7,500 nucleotides of DNA from CAYZTD01 sp964473335 (lineage in GTDB: Archaea > Thermoplasmatota > E2 > DHVEG-1), in contig CAYYOO010000066.1 of the NCBI GenBank assembly GCA_964473335.1, positions 1 to 7,500 on the forward strand, in the 5' to 3' direction. The position numbers and the translations under genes were made by a program. Position 1 is the first letter of the stretch; every line of letters starts with the position of its first letter. This document shows, in pieces, positions 1-5,698 of the stretch. The notes under the pieces were generated by a model, which made no database searches, had not been told where the DNA came from, and worked only from the letters and a program-made list of their open reading frames with translations.

Positions 1-719
1 CCCATGCTTAATTTATTAATCTCGTCAGACTGAGTAAAATACCACTCCTCTTTAAGATTAATTCCATCATTCCATTTCTCAATTTTATAAGGATCATCTA
101 TACCCCAATAAACATCTGCACCAGTTTTTCTCATGGAAGGATGACTCTTTATATGTTTTGCTGTAAGAGTACTATAACAATCAAATACTAGAAGAGAATC
201 AGGGAAATTTTGTTGAAGTTTTAAAACGAGATTTTTTACTTCTTCATCTTTTAGATACATAAAAAGACCTTCAGCGAGAAATAAATAAGACTCCTTTTTT
301 TTAGATATTTTATTAATCCATTCAAAATCGGTTACAGAAGAGGAAATTAAATGATATCTATCTGATTCTTGAAAGAAATTTTTCTTTAATTCTATAACTT
401 CAGGGTAATCTAAATCATACCATTGAACAAATCCATTATCAACTCTAATATAACGACTATCTAGCCCACAGCCTAAATGAACAATTGTACAATTTGAATA
501 TTTTTTTAAGAATTTAAAAGCATAATTATCAAATTGTTTTGCTCTCATACATAAAGTAACATGTGTTTTTTTAGGGATTTTAAGTTGAGAGAAATCATAG
601 TTGATCTCGTTGACTATTTCAACTGCTTTTTTATCTATAAGAATCGGTTTTTCTCTCCTGCTTTCAATTGCTTTAGAATAAAGAGGGACCAACAATGTCT
701 CCTTCTCTTTTTCCAGCAT
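1..719 (-). CDS. Class I SAM-dependent methyltransferase, COG3315 / leucine carboxyl methyltransferase-like (partial, C-terminus off the left edge)
   Basis: The minus strand stays open from an ATG at 719 to the window edge, giving 239 residues without a stop. Visible motifs match the LCM/PPM (TcmP-like) O-methyltransferase family: CMRAKQFDNY at about 57-66, the SAM-binding motif I HLGCGLDSRY at 81-90, the acidic motif II YDLDYPEV at 101-108 and AEGLFMYL at 149-156. Family members transfer a methyl group from SAM to a carboxylate or hydroxyl; the substrate cannot be read from sequence. Typical family length is about 270-300 residues, so only the last few dozen are probably missing. No signal peptide or membrane segment is visible, so it should be cytoplasmic. 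The start is the first ATG after an AT-rich leader lacking a strong Shine-Dalgarno, with an AT-rich TATA-like stretch about 40-50 nt upstream. The gene is divergent from trkH and has no visible operon partner. The fold is confident; a specific substrate is not assigned. Confidence 0.85.
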   Translation of the reverse strand, partial: MLEKEKETLLVPLYSKAIESRREKPILIDKKAVEIVNEINYDFSQLKIPKKTHVTLCMRAKQFDNYAFKFLKKYSNCTIVHLGCGLDSRYIRVDNGFVQWYDLDYPEVIELKKNFFQESDRYHLISSSVTDFEWINKISKKKESYLFLAEGLFMYLKDEEVKNLVLKLQQNFPDSLLVFDCYSTLTAKHIKSHPSMRKTGADVYWGIDDPYKIEKWNDGINLKEEWYFTQSDEINKLSM

Positions 720-873
720 AATTGTTTTCTTTTCCGTTTTTCAACACCCTTCAAATAATAATGATTTTACAAGCTTAAGTTTATGTTCAAACACATAAAG
801 AATTGATTTAAAAACATAGTTATAATGATTTTCAAAAAAACGAATAATCATTTAAAGATGTAATAAAAACTGA

Positions 874-926
874 TTTCTTTGGCATTTTTTTACATTCGGA
901 TGTACTGGAAAGCCAGTAGTTCCGAA
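874..926 (+). repeat. Three-copy intergenic element, copy 1 (27-nt core plus hairpin)
   Basis: The core at 874-900 begins TTTCTTTGGC, continues with a seven-T run (885-891) and ends ACATTCGGA. It matches 25 of 27 positions of copy 3 (5699-5725) and 23 of 27 of copy 2 (4233-4259). The core is followed by a strong hairpin at 895-926: TTCGGA pairs with TCCGAA and ACTGG pairs with CCAGT around an AAAG loop, with a small internal mismatch. The outer stem starts inside the core, so core and hairpin appear to form one unit. This copy lies between divergent genes and points toward trkH. The function is unknown; it could be a small-RNA gene, a non-autonomous mobile repeat or a protein-binding element. 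Confidence 0.75.
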
Positions 927-1042
927 AGTACCTGAAAACAAGAGAAATAACGGATGTAGATAGGATATAAAAATTTTTTAACGGAAAAGACTATATGAAA
1001 AAAGTACTAACAGAAATATTTTTAATGAAATTTTTAAAAAAA

Positions 1043-1050
1043 ATATATAA
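1043..1050 (+). promoter_or_regulatory. Candidate trkH TATA box
   Basis: ATATATAA at 1043-1050 would place transcription start near 1071 and leave a leader of about 70 nt that includes the trkH ribosome binding site. A second TATA-like stretch at 1094-1103 would start transcription inside the ribosome binding site and is less likely to be the one used. The AT-rich background makes both uncertain. Confidence 0.3.
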
Positions 1051-1122
1051 CAAAATCTAATAATGATTATGTGTATTCTGTAGCCATAAAAATTAATATA
1101 TAATAAGTTAAATGTCTTTAAA

Positions 1123-1132
1123 GGTGAAGGAG
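1123..1132 (+). promoter_or_regulatory. Shine-Dalgarno sequence of trkH
   Basis: GGTGAAGGAG at 1123-1132 contains two partial matches to the archaeal anti-Shine-Dalgarno (GGTGA and GGAG); the second ends 10 nt before the ATG at 1143. It fixes the trkH start and is the clearest ribosome binding site in the window, where most other genes look leaderless. Confidence 0.65.
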
Positions 1133-1142
1133 AACAAAAAAG

Positions 1143-2584
1143 ATGGATGGATTGAAACTAATTTCAAGAGATCTTGGTTCGGTATTCATTATAGTTAGTA
1201 TTATCAATGCAGCTGCTATTTTAATACCCATCTTCTTTAAAGAATATTTTGCAATTCCTCCGATTTTACTTTCATCAGGCATTCTTGCTACTGTGGGTCT
1301 ATTTTTAAAGTTTGTAGTTGGCCGCACGAATAAAGACCCTAAGCTTCGTCATGCAGTTGCTGTTGCAGGTTTAAGCTGGATATTTATTCCGTTGTTCACA
1401 GTAATCCCTTTTATGATGATCAGTAAACTTGATTTTCTCAGTAGCTATTTTGAATCTATGTCTGGATGGACTACAACCGGTTTATCCATGTTGGGGGGGG
1501 AGAACAATATTTATCACATACCATCCAGTTTTATAGATCTTTCACCCAATGGCTCGGCGGAATTGGTGTTGTAGTTTTAACATTAACAGTTTTACCTAGG
1601 GTAGGAATGGGTTCTTTTACCTTATTTCGCTCTGAAGCAAGAGAAGATAAAATTCATCCAAGTGTAATTTCAACTATCCGATCGATGTGGTGGATATATG
1701 CATTATTTACAATTATTGGCATTGTATCATTATCATTGTTTGGTATGCCTGTATGGGAAGCTATAAATCATGCAATGTGTGCGATTTCGACAGGTGGTTT
1801 TGCTGTTCAAAGTGCAAGTATTGGTACTTATAACAGTTTTTATATTGAAATTATAATAACCTTGCTTACAATTTTTGGTGCAACTGCATTTATCGCGAAT
1901 TATAACTTATTTAAAGGTCATTTTCGAAAGTTCTTTTCTGATGTGCAACTTCGGACTCTAATTATCTTAATTATTATCGGAGTAGTTGCTTTAACTTTTT
2001 TTAATCTATCATTTTATAATGGAAATATATGGGATTCACTTAGACATTCCTTTTTCCAGTTTGCATCCAGTCAAACAACAACAGGTTTTTCAACTGTTGG
2101 TTTAACATCATGGCCCATTTCTTCTAAATTTATTATGAGTATCGCTATGATTATTGGAGGTGCAGCTGGTGCTACATGTGGAGGGATAAAACTTATAAGA
2201 TTTTTAATTTTAACAAAAGAAGTAAAATGGAATGCAATAAAAGTAACATCCACTTCAAGAAGAACAATTCCATATAGTATTGGAAAAAAACCTATCTCAC
2301 CCGATGAAAAAAAAGATATTGTTAATGAAGCAGCCATTATATCATTCCTCTGGATAATTTTTCTTTCTATTACAATTTTTATATTAAGCATTATAACCTC
2401 ATATAGTCTCCAAGATATTATATTTGAAACATGTAGTGCTCAAGGAAATGTAGGATTATCTGTTGGAATCACAAATGTTTCCATGAACCCTATTGCTAAA
2501 TTTATGTTTATAATCAATATGTATATAGGGCGATTAGAAATAATTCCTGTTGTAATGATGATCGCTGCTATTTTTAGAAGATAA
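1143..2584 (+). pseudogene. trkH: TrkH-family potassium transporter, interrupted by a -1 frame change at a G run
   Basis: Two overlapping frames together encode one full-length TrkH subunit of about 480 residues, the usual family size. This is the membrane component of K+ uptake and normally works with a cytoplasmic TrkA subunit, not seen here. The first frame runs 1143-1574 (TAG); the second is open from before 1466 to 2584. Similarity leaves the first frame after SGWTTTGLSML and resumes in the second at FYRSFTQWLGGIGVV. All four pore-loop filter segments are present across the join: WTTTG, ISTGG, TTTGFSTVG and QGNVGLSVG. Multiple hydrophobic helices surround them, and the C-terminal GRLEIIPV is typical. 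The break coincides with eight G at 1493-1500; one extra G (or two fewer) restores the frame. It may be a sequencing or assembly error, a true mutation, a phase-variable tract or programmed frameshifting. I use type pseudogene only to mark the broken frame; apart from it the gene looks intact. Confidence 0.88.
1493..1500 (+). other. G8 homopolymer / possible -1 slippery site in trkH
   Basis: Eight consecutive G stand out in this AT-rich sequence. In the upstream frame the codons are TTG GGG GGG GAG, so G GGG GGG sits in exactly the phase expected of a -1 slippery heptamer. A -1 slip yields GGGEQYLSHTIQFYRS, which rejoins the TrkH consensus. I see no strong downstream stem-loop that would stimulate programmed slippage. 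Confidence 0.6.
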
Positions 2585-2642
2585 ATCTGATACTTTAGTA
2601 ATTTCAATAAATTGTGCCAATGAAATAATTTACGGATTGTTT

Positions 2643-2650
2643 TTTATAAA
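2643..2650 (+). promoter_or_regulatory. TATA box of the helix-turn-helix gene
   Basis: TTTATAAA at 2643-2650 is centred about 25 nt upstream of the TTG at 2669, the usual archaeal TATA-to-start-site distance, so the transcript would be leaderless. The T-run just before it (2640-2645) could also serve as part of the trkH terminator. Confidence 0.45.
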
Positions 2651-2674
2651 TCAATTTTTTGATATAAATTGATT
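2649..2674. repeat. Perfect 9-bp inverted repeat over the start of the helix-turn-helix gene (putative operator)
   Basis: AATCAATTT (2649-2657) and AAATTGATT (2666-2674) are exact reverse complements separated by 8 nt. The repeat spans from the end of the TATA box to the start codon, where a bound repressor would block the polymerase. The downstream gene encodes a helix-turn-helix protein, so autoregulation is a natural inference but is not shown. Confidence 0.5.
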
Positions 2675-3127
2675 GCAAACAAGTTATCTAAGAAATATAT
2701 AATAAAAATAAGAAAAGAAGTTTTGTCTGGTAAATCTAAGTATCAAGTATCAAAAGAAGAGGATGTTTCTGATTCAACCGTTTACAAATATACAAAAGAT
2801 ATCGCTCGACCTAAAAATGTTGGTCCATATATTAAAAAAGAAAAATTTGAGTTGTTTAAACAATTATTAGAAAATGGTTACGTTTATACAAATGGAAATA
2901 GGAATCGTCTTAGGGGACTGCAAAAACATTTTTCTATGATTAAACAAGCAAACTACAAAGGAAGATCTCTTTATTTTTTTGAAGATTATAATAAAACTGT
3001 TTTAAAAGCTATGGTAAAACAAAAAGAGTCAAAAGTGATTAGTTATCATAACCTTTCAAATATGTCAAGAATCTTTGATGTAAAGCTTTCTTCAAAAGAA
3101 AAAATGATAATGAACAAATCTGATTAA
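2669..3127 (+). CDS. Helix-turn-helix protein of unknown function, 152 aa, TTG start
   Basis: The N-terminal part resembles a DNA-binding helix-turn-helix: KYIIKIRKEVLSGKSKYQVSKE at about 9-30 (helices 1 and 2) followed by a recognition-helix-like DVSDSTVYKYTKDI at 32-45. The rest (about 55-152) is basic and soluble, with RLRGLQKHF at 80-88, SLYFFEDYN at 100-108 and KVISYHNLSNMSRIFDVKLS at 122-141. I recall archaeal proteins with this general layout but cannot name a family. There is no transmembrane segment and no recognisable recombinase or transposase catalytic motif. An in-frame TGA at 2660 excludes a longer version and no ATG occurs before residue 90, so TTG at 2669 is the best start. 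The TATA spacing supports it as leaderless. It lies between trkH and arsR in the same direction but with its own promoter. It is probably a transcription regulator, possibly autoregulated through the inverted repeat at its start. Confidence 0.7.
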   Translation: MIANKLSKKYIIKIRKEVLSGKSKYQVSKEEDVSDSTVYKYTKDIARPKNVGPYIKKEKFELFKQLLENGYVYTNGNRNRLRGLQKHFSMIKQANYKGRSLYFFEDYNKTVLKAMVKQKESKVISYHNLSNMSRIFDVKLSSKEKMIMNKSD

Positions 3128-3135
3128 AAATCAGA
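3119..3135. repeat. 7-bp inverted repeat at the end of the helix-turn-helix gene
   Basis: TCTGATT (3119-3125) and AATCAGA (3129-3135) pair around a 3-nt AAA loop and overlap the stop codon at 3125-3127. It lies just upstream of the arsR TATA box. It may contribute to transcript ending or be part of the arsR control region; there is no following T-run to make it a typical terminator. Confidence 0.35.
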
Positions 3136-3143
3136 ACAAAGTA

Positions 3144-3151
3144 TTTATATA
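3144..3151 (+). promoter_or_regulatory. TATA box of arsR-arsM
   Basis: TTTATATA at 3144-3151 is centred about 25 nt upstream of 3172-3174, placing transcription start at or just before the ATG at 3174. This spacing favours that ATG over the upstream GTG at 3153, which lies at the TATA box itself and would not be transcribed. Confidence 0.55.
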
Positions 3152-3170
3152 TGTGCATACATACATATAT
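3147..3170. promoter_or_regulatory. Putative ArsR operator (8-bp inverted repeat)
   Basis: ATATATGT (3147-3154) and ACATATAT (3163-3170) are perfect reverse complements 8 nt apart. A second ACAT at 3159-3162 makes an alternative closer register with ATGT at 3151-3154. The repeat overlaps the TATA box and ends just before the likely start of arsR, the expected place for an ArsR-family repressor to act. Binding is inferred from position and symmetry. Confidence 0.5.
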
Positions 3171-3173
3171 AAC

Positions 3174-3452
3174 ATGATAAAAAACAAGGTTAAGTTTTTC
3201 AAAGCGTTAGGTGATGAAACCCGCCTTAAAATTGTAAGATATCTTTTAAATCATGAATATTGTGCATGTGATTTTGCATCAATGACAAAAAAAGATCAGA
3301 CAACCGTTTCAAGACATCTTAAAATATTAGTTGAGGCTAATATCCTAAAATATAAAAAAAACGGTAGAAACATAATTTACAGCATTAAAGATAAAAATGT
3401 AAAAAATGTATTATCGAGCTTAGGAATAAAAGGTATTGAATCTTGTTGTTAA
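3174..3452 (+). CDS. arsR: ArsR-family arsenite-responsive transcriptional repressor
   Basis: A 92-residue winged-helix protein of the ArsR/SmtB family, near the normal length. KFFKALGDETRLKIVRYL at about 8-25 is the hallmark first part of the domain and QTTVSRHLKILVEANILK at 42-59 contains the recognition helix; NGRNIIYSI at 63-71 is the wing. HEYCACDF at 28-35 corresponds to the ELCVCDL metalloid-binding motif, with Cys30 and Cys32, and a further Cys-Cys pair ends the protein (91-92). Such repressors leave DNA when As(III) or Sb(III) binds the cysteines. A longer GTG start at 3153 is possible, but it lies at the TATA box, so ATG 3174 is preferred. arsM follows after 12 nt, so this is very likely a two-gene operon controlled by its own product. 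Confidence 0.88.
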   Translation: MIKNKVKFFKALGDETRLKIVRYLLNHEYCACDFASMTKKDQTTVSRHLKILVEANILKYKKNGRNIIYSIKDKNVKNVLSSLGIKGIESCC

Positions 3453-3464
3453 GGATGGATTATT

Positions 3465-4211
3465 ATGAAGGAAAAAGAGATAAAAAAAAAAATAATAAAG
3501 AAGCATTACAGTAGAATAGTAAATAACAAAGGATGTAGTTGTGGATGTGGTAATGACAATTTAACTTCTAAACAAATTTCAAGATCAATTGGGTATTCAG
3601 ATAAAGAGATCCAAAGCAATCCTGAAGCAAATCTTGGTCTTGGATGTGGTAATCCAACTGCACTTGCAAACATAAAACCTGGTGATGTAGTTTTAGATCT
3701 TGGATCTGGTGCTGGTTTTGATAGCTTTCTTGCAGTTAAAAAAGTAGGTAATAAAGGCCAAGTAATTGGTGTTGATATGACTGATGAGATGCTTGAAAAA
3801 GCAAGAAATCTTGCAAATAGATATGGTTATGAAAATGTCGAGTTTAGAAAAGGAGATATTGAAGAATTACCTGTTGATGATGAAACTGTTGATGTTATAA
3901 TTAGTAATTGTGTGATTAATCTTGCACCTGATAAATTAAAGGTTTTTAAAGAAGCGTATCGTGTTTTAAAAAAAACAGGACATATGTATATTTCAGATAT
4001 AGTACTCCTTGAAGAACTTACAGAAAAACAAAGGCTAGATGAAGATTTAATCGCAGGATGTGTCGGTGGTGCTTTATTAAAAGATAAATATCTGAAATTA
4101 ATAAAAGATGCAGGATTTAAGGTTAAAATCCTATCAGAAGACAAAGATATTAGCAGAAGACAGTATCAGGAAATTCCACTGGAGAGCTTGAAAATAGAGG
4201 CTTATAAATAA
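3465..4211 (+). CDS. arsM: Arsenite S-adenosylmethionine methyltransferase
   Basis: A 248-residue class I methyltransferase that methylates As(III) using SAM, usually giving methylated or volatile arsenicals as detoxification. Motif I is VLDLGSGAGFD at about 76-86, with VIGVDMTDEML at 100-110 and the GDIEELPVDDETVDVIISNCVINL stretch at 130-153. The cysteines expected in ArsM are present: Cys61 in GLGCGNP, Cys149 in SNCVINL and Cys199 in GCVGGA, corresponding to the three catalytic thiols of characterised enzymes. There is also a cluster CSCGC at 24-28 near the N-terminus. The protein is cytoplasmic and somewhat short at the C-terminus compared with many bacterial ArsMs. ATG 3465 follows arsR by 12 nt with a weak purine-rich AGGATGG upstream, consistent with translation on a shared message. 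No arsenite pump or arsenate reductase is encoded in the window. Confidence 0.92.
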   Translation: MKEKEIKKKIIKKHYSRIVNNKGCSCGCGNDNLTSKQISRSIGYSDKEIQSNPEANLGLGCGNPTALANIKPGDVVLDLGSGAGFDSFLAVKKVGNKGQVIGVDMTDEMLEKARNLANRYGYENVEFRKGDIEELPVDDETVDVIISNCVINLAPDKLKVFKEAYRVLKKTGHMYISDIVLLEELTEKQRLDEDLIAGCVGGALLKDKYLKLIKDAGFKVKILSEDKDISRRQYQEIPLESLKIEAYK

Positions 4212-4232
4212 AATTAGATACAAAAAGGCAAT

Positions 4233-4284
4233 ATTCTTTGGCGTTTTTTTGCGTTCGGAAGTATTGCACAGGTACTGTGTAATA
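4233..4284 (+). repeat. Three-copy intergenic element, copy 2 (27-nt core plus hairpin)
   Basis: The core at 4233-4259 begins ATTCTTTGGC, has seven T at 4244-4250 and ends GCGTTCGGA. It differs from copy 1 at four positions, three of them A-to-G. A hairpin follows: TATTGCACAG (4262-4271) pairs with CTGTGTAATA (4275-4284) around a GTA loop, ten pairs including one G-T. It lies 22 nt after the arsM stop, in the convergent gap with the LEA/WHy gene. A good TATA-like sequence, CTTATAAATA (4201-4210), ends at the arsM stop and would start a transcript right at the core. The T-run may also end arsM transcription. Confidence 0.75.
4244..4250 (+). terminator. Likely arsM terminator T-run (within repeat copy 2)
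   Basis: Seven consecutive T about 33 nt after the arsM stop are suitable for archaeal T-run termination. The tract is a conserved part of the repeated element, so ending arsM transcription may be incidental. Confidence 0.4.
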
Positions 4285-4307
4285 TGGCGTTGGTAATAAA
4301 ACAGTAT

Positions 4308-4314
4308 AAAAAAA
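4308..4314 (-). terminator. T-run downstream of the LEA/WHy gene
   Basis: Seven A on the plus strand, read as seven T on the minus strand, begin 9 nt after the stop of the minus-strand LEA/WHy gene. This fits archaeal termination at T-rich tracts. Confidence 0.4.
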
Positions 4315-4322
4315 TAATCTTA

Positions 4323-5573
4323 CTAAGCTATTAAAATATTTAAATCATCATATGCTGATACTCCAACCCAAAAATAACTATTCAAACCCTTTATAGTAAC
4401 ATTTGCACGTATTTGTATTTTGTAAAAATCAGGTAAGATTTTATTTGTGATAGAAGAAAATAACAATTTTTTATAAGGCATCAAAACCTCGCCTTTAAAA
4501 ACTGTTTTTGATTCAGGTTTTATAACACCTCCCTCAATTGTATCTACTCCAATCAAAGTCTCCTTACCGTTATCCACTCTGAAAATAGAAGCCTTTATAT
4601 CTTTTGTAAAAAACTCTATTTTATTAGGATTAGAAATCTCTAAAGATATTTCATCAACTATACCAAAAAAAGACAACCTGTAATTACTTCTAATGATGCC
4701 ATCAGTTGGAACATCAGAGACTAATAACTTTTCAAGATCAGGCATAACAATTGTAACCATTAAAGAAAAAGGAATTATTTTGATGTAACCTGCTACTAAT
4801 GCTGAAACATTTGAGCTCATTTTTAATCTTAACTCTTCAGAGTCAAACGACACAATATTAAGGCTAACCAAAGCATCAAAATTCTTTCTTTTTTTACCTT
4901 CTAACAATATATCATCAAATTCAGAAAAACCAACTTTTTTGTGTTCATCATCTAATAATTGAAAAGTGATATTATCCAATGAAATATCAAAATTATTAGG
5001 ATTATACGCGGTGACATTAAGTGAAAGATTTATAAAATTTTGATTTAAATCTTCAAATTCAGTTTTTATTTCAACTTCAGGTGCCTGTAAATCTTCGACT
5101 AATTCACCAATTGATGTTTCAACAGTAAAATGGAAAGGAATTGTTTTTTTGAAGAAAAAAACATTTACTCCTCCTTTACCACTAATTTTACTAGTGATAA
5201 GATTTAAAGAACCCTCTTGCAAATCTATTTTTGATTTTGTAGTAAAAGTTTTTGATTGAAAAGAATGAACAGTTCCTCCTTTCTCGTTAATACTTGAAAT
5301 TATTTTTCCATCAAGTATGCTAGTTAAAACCTTAAGATCTTTTACAACAAGATCAAAATTATTTGGGTTATACATTTCTATAAATGTTTTTATTATAGCT
5401 TCCTCTGAATCAATTTCAACTAAATCAAGTTTAATCAATGTTTCAGGAGCCTTTACTAAATTTACTTCAAAAATTAGAAATGATAATGTGATGATGTTAA
5501 AAATCAGTATAAATACTAAGAGTATTGTTAGTATTCTTCTATTTTTCATAACATTATTTATAATTTTTGTCAT
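4323..5573 (-). CDS. Membrane-anchored surface protein with three LEA2/WHy-like repeats
   Basis: A 416-residue protein with a short basic N-terminus and one hydrophobic segment at about 13-36, then a long polar, beta-rich exterior. No signal-peptidase or lipobox motif is evident, so it is probably anchored by this helix with the rest outside the cell. The exterior holds three related units of about 110 residues, each with an Asn-Pro-Asn turn: MYNPNNFDL (68-75), AYNPNNFDIS (189-198) and ISNPNKIEFF (313-322). The repeating pattern, a beta strand, NPN, then a 'kinetic' polar strand, matches the LEA type 2 / water-stress-and-hypersensitivity (WHy) fold. Several N-glycosylation sequons (for example 182, 186, 201, 255, 391) fit an archaeal surface protein. 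LEA2/WHy domains are linked to desiccation or stress tolerance in plants and bacteria; the role here is unknown. The start at 5573 is supported by TATA spacing; Met9 (5549) is an alternative. It appears monocistronic. Confidence 0.78.
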   Translation of the reverse strand: MTKIINNVMKNRRILTILLVFILIFNIITLSFLIFEVNLVKAPETLIKLDLVEIDSEEAIIKTFIEMYNPNNFDLVVKDLKVLTSILDGKIISSINEKGGTVHSFQSKTFTTKSKIDLQEGSLNLITSKISGKGGVNVFFFKKTIPFHFTVETSIGELVEDLQAPEVEIKTEFEDLNQNFINLSLNVTAYNPNNFDISLDNITFQLLDDEHKKVGFSEFDDILLEGKKRKNFDALVSLNIVSFDSEELRLKMSSNVSALVAGYIKIIPFSLMVTIVMPDLEKLLVSDVPTDGIIRSNYRLSFFGIVDEISLEISNPNKIEFFTKDIKASIFRVDNGKETLIGVDTIEGGVIKPESKTVFKGEVLMPYKKLLFSSITNKILPDFYKIQIRANVTIKGLNSYFWVGVSAYDDLNILIA

Positions 5574-5600
5574 ATATAAATTATACTAATAAATTACTCT

Positions 5601-5611
5601 TAATATATACT
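5601..5611 (-). promoter_or_regulatory. TATA box of the LEA/WHy gene
   Basis: Read on the minus strand, AGTATATATTA (5611 to 5601) is centred about 25 nt upstream of roughly 5580, leaving a leader of only about 8 nt before ATG 5573. The surrounding sequence is AT-rich and offers other weaker matches. Confidence 0.4.
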
Positions 5612-5677
5612 TTATGCCTATGTATAACAGGGGGAGAATATATTAAATATTATATCATAATATATCAAAATTATCTT

Positions 5678-5684
5678 AAAAAAA
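5678..5684 (-). terminator. T-run downstream of pheS
   Basis: Seven A on the plus strand form a T7 tract on the minus strand about 110 nt past the pheS stop. A pheS transcript reaching this point would read through the complement of repeat copy 3. Shorter T-tracts lie closer to the stop, so the true end is uncertain. Confidence 0.3.
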
Positions 5685-5698
5685 GAGCAATTAGGGTC

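Larger units (their letters stand above)
720..1142. other. Gene-free divergent intergenic region (methyltransferase / trkH)
   Basis: This stretch of about 420 nt separates two divergent genes and contains no convincing protein gene. It holds copy 1 of the three-copy element (874-926), a 7-bp inverted repeat (AATGATT at 824-830 with AATCATT at 846-852), and TATA-like stretches at about 963-972, 1043-1050 and 1094-1103. A 21-codon ATG ORF (995-1060) lies about 26 nt downstream of the first TATA-like box; it is too short to call as a gene. The region is extremely A/T-rich, so weak hairpins and TATA-like matches are expected by chance. Confidence 0.6.

Noticed and set aside
561..758. Plus-strand 65-codon frame
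   Set aside because: It is antisense to the start of the methyltransferase, whose motifs are clear; its product has no recognisable features.
2669..3127. Transposase or resolvase remnant
   Set aside because: Only the HTH resembles such proteins; there is no catalytic motif, no terminal inverted repeats and no target duplication visible, and the promoter and operator layout look functional.
3153..3173. Upstream GTG start for arsR
   Set aside because: It lies at the TATA box and inside the operator-like repeat, so it should not be in the transcript; ATG 3174 fits the TATA spacing and family length.
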